Below, piece by piece: positions 12,001 through 24,000 of a stretch of DNA of 64,000 nucleotides. Made by a program: the position numbers and the translations under genes. This DNA is from Arenicola marina. Lineage: Eukaryota > Annelida > Polychaeta > Arenicolidae. Position 1 is the first letter of the stretch; each line of letters begins with the position of its first letter. The notes under the pieces were generated by a model. That model did no database searches. It was not told the origin of the DNA and saw only the letters and a program-made list of their open reading frames with translations. The stretch lies in contig OZ025249.1 in the NCBI GenBank assembly GCA_964019135.1, forward strand, positions 15,463,088 through 15,527,087, in the 5' to 3' direction.

Positions 12001-15000
12001 AATTTTTAATAGTTGTGCACTGTGGACGATAGTCCATCATTCTCAGGAATCCATATATACACTTAGAGGACAGCTGTATCATTCTCGTGGATGTACGTAA
12101 TGTGTGGACGATGGTGTATTATTCTCGTAATGTGTGGACGATGGTGTATCATTCTCGTGGATGTACGTAATGTGTGGACGATGGTGTGTCATTCTCGCGG
12201 ATGTACGTAATGTGTGGACGATTGTGTATCATTCTCGTAATGTGTGGACGATGGTGTATCATTCCCGGGGATGTACGTAATGTGTTCACCAAGGTGTATT
12301 AATTGTGATAGGGTTTACGTAACGTCTGGACGATAGCGTATGTTTTTCGTGTATCTGCGGAACGTATGGACGAAACTGTAGCCTCATCTATCTCTTTCAT
12401 GTGTGGACGAAAATGTTTTACTTCTGGTTCACCCACGTGATGTGTAACATGCCCACCCTTGGCTACCCTATTCAGGCGACAGGCCCCACGGCTAAATGCC
12501 GAACCCCGGCCTCCGTGCAGACAGACCCAACGGGCCCGGGACTCATCTCCTCCACCCCGTACACCCACCGTAAGACCCCGGCAACCGCCGGGGCCCCCAC
12601 CCCGGGGGGGAGCGCCCCCGCAGCGGTGGCTAACCACGTGGTGAAAGACACGAACGCCAACATGGTCGCCGCGGCCGTCCTGCCCAGGAAGAGCGGGCGA
12701 GCCAAGGGCCGGGGGAGGAACACTCGCGGCAAGGCCGAAACGCAGGGTAAATGCTTGCTCTGGTCACGTGATGCGCACACACACACGCCAATAGATATGG
12801 CGCTACCTGGGTACAATGCTTCTGTTTCCCCACCACGACAGACATCAATAATGTACTATGTCGGTACAGTTCTTACCTGTTACCCCACGACGACAGACAT
12901 CAATATTGTACTATATTGGTAGTCGACAGACATGCATATTTCCCTATATTGATACAATTCCTACCTGTTTCCCCCACCCCCACCCCGACAGAAAAACATG
13001 TAGTACTATATTGGTACAATTCCTACCTGTTTCTCCCACGCCGACAGAAAACATATAGTACAATTCCCACCGGGTTCCCCCACCCCGACAGACATACATA
13101 TAGTACTGCATTGGTACAATTCCCACCGGGTTCCCCCACCCCGACAGACATACATATAGTACTGCATTGGTACAATTCCCACCGGGTTCCCCCACCCCGA
13201 CAGACATACATATAGTACTACATTGGTACAATTCCCACCGGGTTCCCCCACCCCGACAGACATACATATAGTACTGCATTGGTACAATTCCCACCGGGTT
13301 CCCCCACCCCGACAGACATACATATAGTACTGCATTGGTACAATTCCCACCGGGTTCCCCCACCCCGACAGACATACATATAGTACTGCATTGGTACAAT
13401 TCCCACCGGGTTCCCCCACCCCGACAGACATACATATAGTACTACATTGGTACAATTCCCACCGGGTTCCCCCACCCCGACAGACATACATATAGTACTG
13501 CATTGGTACAACTCCCACCGGGTTCCCCCACCCCGACAGACATACATATAGTACTGCATTGGTACAATTCCCACCGGGTTCCCCCACCCCGACAGGCATA
13601 CATATAGTACTGCATTGGTACAATTCCCACCGGGTTCCCCCACCCCGACAGACATACATATAGTACTACATTGGTACAATGCCCACCGGGTTCCCCCACC
13701 CCGACAGGCATACATATAGTACTGCATTGGTACCTTTCCCACCTGGTTTCTCCCACGACGACATATGAATCTCCCCTCACCTCGTGTTTCCAGGTGCATG
13801 TCACGGCGTGAAGCCTGCGGAGGCGGCGTCAGACTGCCCCGAGGCGGCCAGTCCGGCCAGAACAACCCTGCTGGGAACCATCTTCTCACCTATGTTTCAA
13901 CTCTTCGGAAACCAAAACAGTAAGCTACACAGAAATCCATGTTTCTCGCCCTCTCATTCAGTGACACTACCATGTCACCCTTTGATATTAAACAGATAAT
14001 TTAATATATCTTATAGTAAACCGTCTAAGGGGTCCAGAGGACGTCAATGACATGAGCATGTATTGTGATACAGATAAATCGGTGATAATTTCAATGACCA
14101 AGGTCTTATTGATTTGGTAATGTTACGTTTAGTACGTCGGTGATAATTAAATGATCAAGGTCTTATTGATTCGCTAATGTTATGTTTAGTACGTCCATGA
14201 TACTTTAAATAGACAAATGTCTCACTGATTCGATAGTGTTACTTTTGGTAAAAGAAGGAAAAACAGGCATTGTCTTGTTGCGCAATAATTTTGATCTCGT
14301 ATGAGGTCGAGGCGAGGGATACATGTGAGGATACGTCTCTTTTTAGACAACAATGAGGGTGAAAAGGAACTGGAAGAACTCGCCCAGAAACTGAACCTGG
14401 ATGCGCTGGCCGACTCGTCCGAAAGCGAGGCTGAGAGTGCCTCGTCCAGCGGATCAGCGTCAAGTGAGTAACAATATCCTCTCGTCACCATACTGTTTTT
14501 CCGACAGGTGTAAATATGCGGTAAAATAAATAAGTAATAATAATAGAAAAAAAATTGACGGACGTTATGGTCAAGACGTGTTTCCATATCTTCCATCCAG
14601 TAAATGTCTCGCTGTCCATTATAATAACCACTATATATAGATGTATTTCATTGCCCCCTGCAGGTAAAGAGAACGTAGCCCCTGAAGTGTGTCTGACCAC
14701 GCCGCCGGAGTACGTCCCCGAGCTGGTTCCAGTCACTGGTGGCGAGGTGGAGATTCCGCTTACGCCGGAGGAAGACTACATCAGTCCCGTAATAGGGGGC
14801 GCTGCGGGTGACGGTCAGGGGTTACGGGCGTCCGACGCGGCGCCGGCTCCAACAGAGGCGGCGGTGGCGACAGCGACTGCGGCGGCAGCAGCGGCGGCAG
14901 CAGCGGCGGCGCCGACAGTGGCGCCAGCAGCGGCGGCGGCCGAGACTCGAACGGAGGAATGGGACCACGAGGTGTTTGACCCGTAAGTTGATAACACTGC

Positions 15001-18000
15001 TATAGTATTATCACATTAACTATAACACTCCAATAATATTGTCAAACGATCAGAATATTGATTATTGTCACAGTAACTATAACACCACAATAATAGCACA
15101 GTAACTATAAAACCAATAATATCACAGTGACTATCACCCCAATAATATCACAGTAACTATAACACCAATAATATCAGACTATATCACCCCAATAATATCA
15201 CAGTAACTATAACACCACAATAATAGTACAGTGACTATAACACCACAATAATATCACAGTAAATATAACACCAATAATATCAGACTATATCACCCCAATA
15301 ATATCACAGTAACTATAACACCACAATAATAGTACAGTGACTATAACACCACAATAATATCACAGTAAATATAACACCAATAATATCAGACTATATCACC
15401 CCAATAATATCAGAGTAACTATAACACCACAATAATAGTACAGTGACTATAACCACAATAATATCACAGTAAATATAACACCAATAATATCACAGTAACT
15501 ATAACAACAATAATATCACAGTAATTGTAACAACAATAATATCGCAGTAACTAGAACAACAATAATATCACAGTAACTGTAACACAACAATAATACCACG
15601 GTAGCTATTATTATTTATTTTTACGGTAACTGTCGTATTATTTATTATCAAGGTAACTATAATACTGCAATAATAACGCTACGAGGACATGATCTCAAAA
15701 ACTATAACATGAGATATCACCGCCCCTTGTGTTCCTTGACGAATAATGTTCAGATCGATTCTTTACTATGCAGTCTACAAGCAGCGATATTCAATAAGAC
15801 TAGACACATGGAATATTTCATATGACATAACGCAGCCGAAGGACTGTTCCGAAAATACAGTATAAGCAGGGAAACCGCATGTCTTCACCCGATGTTTGGC
15901 TGTCCCTGGCAGGTACTTCTTCATCAAGCACCTGCCACCCCTGACTGAGGAGATGAGGGCCCGAGCGCCCGCCCTGCCGCTGAAGACACGCAGCACACCC
16001 GAGTTCTCGCTCGTCCTCGATCTCGTACGTCCTACTTACCAAATCTCGTACTTGCCCGAGATATGGGTCTTGTTCAAACAAAATTAAAATACCGAAATTT
16101 TGCGCACAATTTTGGATATAGACTAGCGTACGTTATGATCTGGTGAAACTTTATTGTAATGATCATAACGTTTCTTATAAAATGTGTTTGCACTTTCGTT
16201 TTTCAATAAGTTATGTAACCATGGGAACTTTACTTTGGAGCCCACACGCTGAATGGTTTACTACAATACTGGGCGGTTTTACCTTTTATTTACATAATAT
16301 GTTTGCATGAAGTTAAACCTATTGTTTTTAGTTGACCGCGTATTTGTGTTGCTATATGCTGTATCAAGTTATTTGATCCATATTCTTCTGACGTAATCAA
16401 CGCTAATAAATGTGTAAAATTTACATTGGTGAATATCCTGGAGGTTACATTTTGATGGACAGGATACTACTTTGTGAGATATCTGCTGTTTTTGTTACAT
16501 GGTGTTTGCCTTTGGTTTCTCAGGATGAGACTCTGGTCCACTGCAGCCTGAACGAGCTGGAGGACGCGGCCTTCTCCTTCCCAGTCCTCTTCCAGGAGGT
16601 CACCTATCAGGTCGGTCCAAGACGCTGTCAGGAGCCGCCCCGATAGCTCAGTGGGCTAGACCGCTCGCATTGAGTGATCTGGCCACCTGAGAGCCTAACG
16701 GCAGGTGGTTCGATGGTTCGAGCCCTGCTGTGGCCATGTCTGTGGTCGCAGGATAAAGATCCCGTCTTCGTAAAGAGTAGGGCGTTACCCGGGGGACATG
16801 GCTCCACTCTCTCTTCCTTCTCCCATTGACACGATATTACCGAAAGTGATTAAAGCGTCCTGAATAACAAACCAACCAAGACGCTGTCATGTTTCCGCAC
16901 TTATTGAATCCATGGACCGGTATTTCTCGAAATCACTCCCCAGCTCAGTTGGTAAGCACGCTGAGCTGGAGCTCAACCAATAGGTCGTGGGTTCGCGCCC
17001 TAGGCTGCAGACCAATAGGTCGTGGGTTCGCGCCCTGGCACCCGCATCCTTAAGCATGCTTCATCCAACCTCCTATCGTTGACCCGGCAGGTTTCTGCAC
17101 ACAGTGATAACTTCCATTTCATAACTTGCTAACACCGATATTTCTTTACCCATGTTGTTGTTGTTACTGTCAGGTGTTCGTGCGCACCAGACCACACTTC
17201 AGGGAGTTCTTGGAGCGAGTCTCCAAGCTGTACGAAGTCACCGTCTTTACGGCCTCCAAGAAAGTCTACGCCGACAAGCTAATGAACCTCTTGGACCCCG
17301 ACCACATACTTATTAAGTACGCATCGCATCCATTGCCCATAGCAACTTTCGTCGCGGAGAAAGGCAACTTTCGTATCACTGATCAGCTTTTGATATCACG
17401 CAAGTCGATCGAACAAGAATTGCTGTAGTAGTATTTAACATGAAATTGTTTATATTTAACCTTTAAATAGACCGCAGTTTGAATCTAAAATAATAAGTTT
17501 ATGAAACATATTTATATATATTGTGTATAAGTGGGTAAAAAGACGTAACAATGGTGTGTTGCAGCTGATCTGCATTGTAATATTCCCCTTGACGTGTTTT
17601 CAGGCACCGGCTGTTTAGAGAGCATTGTGTTTGTGTGAACGGCAACTACATAAAAGATCTCAATATACTGGGTAGAGACTTGTCCAAAACCATCATCATT
17701 GACAATTCTCCCCAAGCGTTTGGCTATCAGGTAAGTCCATCAATGATATAATATTAACAATTACATTTTCTTAGACTTGAATAAGATGGGTTATTTTTGC
17801 ATGGCTTTCCATAATTTCGGGTTGCCACGAGATGACGTCAACAACTCCCGCCGTTCAGTGACAGTGTAGTTAATGCGGCTTAGACCGTTTTTTGTATCCG
17901 ACACATTAATAAATTGAAGGCTAACTTCTTTTATGTCTGCTATAACACTTGGTGTATCTACAGCAGTTGTTTGGGATATCCTAACTGAGTCACTGACTTG

Positions 18001-21000
18001 TGCCTTGCAGCTCCAGAATGGGATTCCCATCGAGAGCTGGTTCATGGATCCCTGCGATGTGGAGCTGCTGAAGCTGTTGCCATTCCTGGATCAGTTGGCT
18101 GCCCTGGTAAGTAACCCCACCCCCCACCCCCCACCCCTAATCACACAGGCTGGTGCATAAACCCTTCCACCCACCCGGTCGTCACCCCGACGGTCGTGGT
18201 AGTGGGTTTGAACTCGGGCATCTGCATCTGGGGCATGTTCCATCAGACCCATGTCATTGTCCCGGGAGGGGTCTGGGGCATGTTCCATCCGCCCCATGTC
18301 ATTGTCCCGGGAGGGGTCTGGGGCATGTTCCATCCGACCCATGTCATTGTCCCGGGAGGGGTCTGGGGCATGTTCCATCCGACCCATGTCATTGTCCCGG
18401 GAGGGGTCTGGGGCATGTTCCATCCGCCCCATGTCATTGTCCCGGGCGGGGTCTGGGGCATGTTCCATCCGACCCATGTCATTGTCCCGGGAGGGGTCTG
18501 GGGCATGTTCCATCCGACCCATGTCATTGTCCCGGGAGGGGTCTGGGGCATGTTCCATCCGACCCATGTCATTGTCCCGGGAGGGGTCTGGGGCATGTTC
18601 CATCCGACCCCATGTCATTGTCCCGGGAGGGGTCTGGGGCATGTTCCATCCGACCCATGTCATTGTCCCGGGAGGGGTCTGGGGCATGTTCCATCCGTCC
18701 CCATGTCATTGTCCCGGGCGGGGTCTGGGGCATGTTCCATCCGCCCCATGTCATTGTCCCGGGAGGGGTCTGGGGCATGTTCCATCCGCCCCATGTCATT
18801 GTCCCGGGAGGGGTCTGGGGCATGTTCCATCCGACCCATGTCATTGTCCCGGGAGGGGTCTGGGGCATGTTCCATCCGCCCCATGTCATTGTCCCGGGAG
18901 GGGTCTGGGGCATGTTCCATCCGCCCCATGTCATTGTCCCGGGAGGGGTCTGGGGCATGTTCCATCCGCCCCATGTCATTGTCCCGGGCGGGGTCTGGGG
19001 CATGTTCCAGCCGACCCCATGTCATTGTCCCGGGAGGGGTCTGGGGCATGTTCCATCCGCCCCATGTCATTGTCCCGGGCGGGGTCTAAGGCATGTTCCA
19101 TCCGACCCCATGTCATTGCCCCGGGAGGGGTCTGGGGCATGTTCCATCCGACCCCATGTCATTGTCCCGGGCGGGGTCTGGGGCATGTTCCATCCGACCC
19201 CATGTCATTGCCCCGGGAGGGGTCTGGGGCATGTTCCATCCGACCCCATGTCATTGTCCCGGGAGGGGTCTGGGGCATGTTCCATCCGACCCCATGTCAT
19301 TGTCCCGGGAGGGGTCTGGGGCATGTTCCATCCGCCCCATGTCATTGTCCTGGGAGGGGTCTGGGACATGTTCCATCCGACCCCATGTCATTGTCCCGGG
19401 AGGGGTCTGGGGCATGTTCCATCCGACCCCATGTCATTGCCCCGGGCGGGGTCTGGGGCATGTTCCATCCGACCCCATGTCATTGCCCCGGGAGGGGTCT
19501 GGGGCATGTTCCATCCGACCCCATGTCATTGTCCCGGGCGGGGTCTGGGGCATGTTCCATCCGACCCCATGTCATTGCCCCGGGAGGGGTCTGGGGCATG
19601 TTCCATCCGACCCCATGTCATTGTCCCGGGAGGGGTCTGGGGCATGTTCCATCCGACCCCATGTCATTGTCCCGGGAGGGGTCTGGGACATGTTCCATCC
19701 GCCCCATGTCATTGTCCCGGGAGGGGTGTGGGACATGTTCCATCCGACCCCATGTCATTGTCCCGGGAGGGGTCTGGGGCATGTTCCATCCGACCCATGT
19801 CATTGTCCCGGGAGGGGTCTGGGGCATGTTCCATCCGCCCCATGTCATTGTCCCGGGAGGGGTCTGGGGCATGTTCCATCCGCCCCATGTCATTGTCCCG
19901 GGAGGGGTCTGGGGCATGTTCCATCCGCCCCATGTCATTGTCCCGGGCGGGGTCTGGGGCATGTTCCAGCCGACCCCATGTCATTGTCCCGGGAGGGGTC
20001 TGGGGCATGTTCCATCCGCCCCATGTCATTGTCCCGGGCGGGGTCTAAGGCATGTTCCATCCGACCCCATGTCATTGCCCCGGGAGGGGTCTGGGGCATG
20101 TTCCATCCGACCCCATGTCATTGTCCCGGGCGGGGTCTGGGGCATGTTCCATCCGACCCCATGTCATTGCCCCGGGAGGGGTCTGGGGCATGTTCCATCC
20201 GACCCCATGTCATTGTCCCGGGAGGGGTCTGGGGCATGTTCCATCCGACCCCATGTCATTGTCCCGGGAGGGGTCTGGGGCATGTTCCATCCGCCCCATG
20301 TCATTGTCCTGGGAGGGGTCTGGGACATGTTCCATCCGACCCCATGTCATTGTCCCGGGAGGGGTCTGGGGCATGTTCCATCCGACCCCATGTCATTGCC
20401 CCGGGCGGGGTCTGGGGCATGTTCCATCCGACCCCATGTCATTGCCCCGGGAGGGGTCTGGGGCATGTTCCATCCGACCCCATGTCATTGTCCCGGGCGG
20501 GGTCTGGGGCATGTTCCATCCGACCCCATGTCATTGCCCCGGGAGGGGTCTGGGGCATGTTCCATCCGACCCCATGTCATTGTCCCGGGAGGGGTCTGGG
20601 GCATGTTCCATCCGACCCCATGTCATTGTCCCGGGAGGGGTCTGGGACATGTTCCATCCGCCCCATGTCATTGTCCCGGGAGGGGTCTGGGACATGTTCC
20701 ATCCGACCCCATGTCATTGTCCCGGGAGGGGTCTGGGGCATGTTCCATCCGACCCCATGTCATTGCCCCGGGAGGGGTCTGGGGCATGTTCCATCCGACC
20801 CCATGTCATTGTCCCGGGAGGGGTCTGGGGCATGTTCCATCCGACCCCATGTCATTGTCCCGGGAGGGGTCTGGGGCATGTTCCATCCGACCCCATGTCA
20901 TTGTCCCGGGAGGGGTCTGGGACATGTTCCATCCGACCCCATGTCATTTTCACGGGAGGGGTCTGGGGCATGTTCCATCCGACCCCATGTCATTGTCCCG

Positions 21001-24000
21001 GGCGGGGTCTGGGACATGTTCCATCCGACCCATGTCATTGTCCCGGGCGGGGTCTGGGGCATGTTCCATCCGGCCCCATGTCATTGTCCCGGGAGGGGTC
21101 TGGGGCATGTTTCATCCGACCCCATGTCATTGTCCCGGGAGGGGTCTGGGACATGTTCCATCCGACCCCATGTCATTGTCCCGGGAGGGGTCTGGGGCAT
21201 GTTCCATCCGCCCCATGTCATTTTCCCGGGAGGGGTGTGGGACATGTTCCATCCGACCCCATGTCATTGTCCCGGGAGGGGTCTGGGACATGTTCCATCC
21301 GCCCCATGTCATTGTCCCGGGAGGGGTCTGGGGCATGTTCCATCCGACCCCATGTCATTGTCCCGGGGGGGGTCTGGGGCATGTTCCATCCGACCCCATG
21401 TCATTGTCCCGGGAGGGGTCTGGGGCATGTTCCATCCGCCCCATGTCATTTTCCCGGGAGTGGTCTGGGACATGTTCCATCCGACCCCATGTCATTGTCC
21501 CGGGAGGGGTCTGGGGCATGTTCCATCCGCCCCATGTCATTTTCCCGGGAGGGGTGTGGGACATGTTCCATCCGACCCCATGTCATTGTCCCGGGAGGGG
21601 TCTGGGACATGTTCCATCCGCCCCATGTCATTGTCCCGGTAGGGGTCTGGGACATGTTCCATCCGCCCCATGTCATTGTCCCGGGAGGGGTCTGGGACAT
21701 GTTCCATCCGCCCCATGTCATTGTCCCGGGAGGGGTCTGGGACATGTTCCATCCGACCCCATGTCATTGTCCCGGGAGGGGTCTGGGGCATGTTCCATCC
21801 GCCCCATGTCATTGTCCCGGGCGGGGTCTGGGGCATGTTCCATCCGACCCCATGTCATTGTCCCGGGAGGGGTCTGGGACATGTTCCATCCGACCCCATG
21901 TCATTGTCCCGGGAGGGGTCTGGGGCATGTTCCATCCGACCCCATGTCATTGTCCCGGGAGGGGTCTGGGGCATGTTTCATCCGACCCCATGTCATTGTC
22001 TCGGGAGGGGTCTGGGACAGGTTTCATCCGACCCCATGTCATTGTCCCGGGCGGGGTTTGGGGCATGTTCCATCCGACCCCATGTCATTGTCCCGGGCGG
22101 GGTCTGGGACATGTTCCATCCGCCCCATGTCATTGTCCCGGGCGGGGTCTGGGACATGTTCCATCCGACCCCATGTCATTGTCCCGGGAGGGGTCTGGGA
22201 CATGTTCCATCCGCCCCATGTCATTGTCCCGGGAGGGGTCTGGGGCGTGTTCCATCCGACCCCATGTCATTGTCCCGGGAGGGGTCAGGGACATGTTCCA
22301 TCCGACCCCATGTCATTGTCCCGGGAGGGGTCTGGGGCATGTTCCATCCGACCCCATGTCATTGCCCCGGGCGGGGTCTGGGGCATGTTCCATCCGACCC
22401 CATGTCATTGCCCCGGGAGGGGTCTGGGGCATGTTCCATCCGACCCCATGTCATTGTCCCGGGCGGGGTCTGGGGCATGTTCCATCCGACCCCATGTCAT
22501 TGCCCCGGGAGGGGTCTGGGGCATGTTCCATCCGACCCCATGTCATTGTCCCGGGAGGGGTCTGGGGCATGTTCCATCCGACCCCATGTCATTGTCCCGG
22601 GAGGGGTCTGGGACATGTTCCATCCGCCCCATGTCATTGTCCCGGGAGGGGTCTGGGACATGTTCCATCCGACCCCATGTCATTGTCCCGGGAGGGGTCT
22701 GGGGCATGTTCCATCCGACCCCATGTCATTGCCCCGGGAGGGGTCTGGGGCATGTTCCATCCGACCCCATGTCATTGTCCCGGGAGGGGTCTGGGGCATG
22801 TTCCATCCGACCCCATGTCATTGTCCCGGGAGGGGTCTGGGGCATGTTCCATCCGACCCCATGTCATTGTCCCGGGAGGGGTCTGGGACATGTTCCATCC
22901 GACCCCATGTCATTTTCACGGGAGGGGTCTGGGGCATGTTCCATCCGACCCCATGTCATTGTCCCGGGCGGGGTCTGGGACATGTTCCATCCGACCCATG
23001 TCATTGTCCCGGGCGGGGTCTGGGGCATGTTCCATCCGGCCCCATGTCATTGTCCCGGGAGGGGTCTGGGGCATGTTTCATCCGACCCCATGTCATTGTC
23101 CCGGGAGGGGTCTGGGACATGTTCCATCCGACCCCATGTCATTGTCCCGGGAGGGGTCTGGGGCATGTTCCATCCGCCCCATGTCATTTTCCCGGGAGGG
23201 GTGTGGGACATGTTCCATCCGACCCCATGTCATTGTCCCGGGAGGGGTCTGGGACATGTTCCATCCGCCCCATGTCATTGTCCCGGGAGGGGTCTGGGGC
23301 ATGTTCCATCCGACCCCATGTCATTGTCCCGGGGGGGGTCTGGGGCATGTTCCATCCGACCCCATGTCATTGTCCCGGGAGGGGTCTGGGGCATGTTCCA
23401 TCCGCCCCATGTCATTTTCCCGGGAGTGGTCTGGGACATGTTCCATCCGACCCCATGTCATTGTCCCGGGAGGGGTCTGGGGCATGTTCCATCCGCCCCA
23501 TGTCATTTTCCCGGGAGGGGTGTGGGACATGTTCCATCCGACCCCATGTCATTGTCCCGGGAGGGGTCTGGGACATGTTCCATCCGCCCCATGTCATTGT
23601 CCCGGTAGGGGTCTGGGACATGTTCCATCCGCCCCATGTCATTGTCCCGGGAGGGGTCTGGGACATGTTCCATCCGCCCCATGTCATTGTCCCGGGAGGG
23701 GTCTGGGACATGTTCCATCCGACCCCATGTCATTGTCCCGGGAGGGGTCTGGGGCATGTTCCATCCGCCCCATGTCATTGTCCCGGGCGGGGTCTGGGGC
23801 ATGTTCCATCCGACCCCATGTCATTGTCCCGGGAGGGGTCTGGGACATGTTCCATCCGACCCCATGTCATTGTCCCGGGAGGGGTCTGGGGCATGTTCCA
23901 TCCGACCCCATGTCATTGTCCCGGGAGGGGTCTGGGGCATGTTTCATCCGACCCCATGTCATTGTCTCGGGAGGGGTCTGGGACAGGTTTCATCCGACCC

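Noticed and set aside
12944-13889. Overlapping minus-strand frames with [10 protein letters not shown]-type repeats
   Set aside because: Frame read-through of the 56-bp array antisense to intron 3. The unit is not divisible by three, so the repeats only cycle frames.
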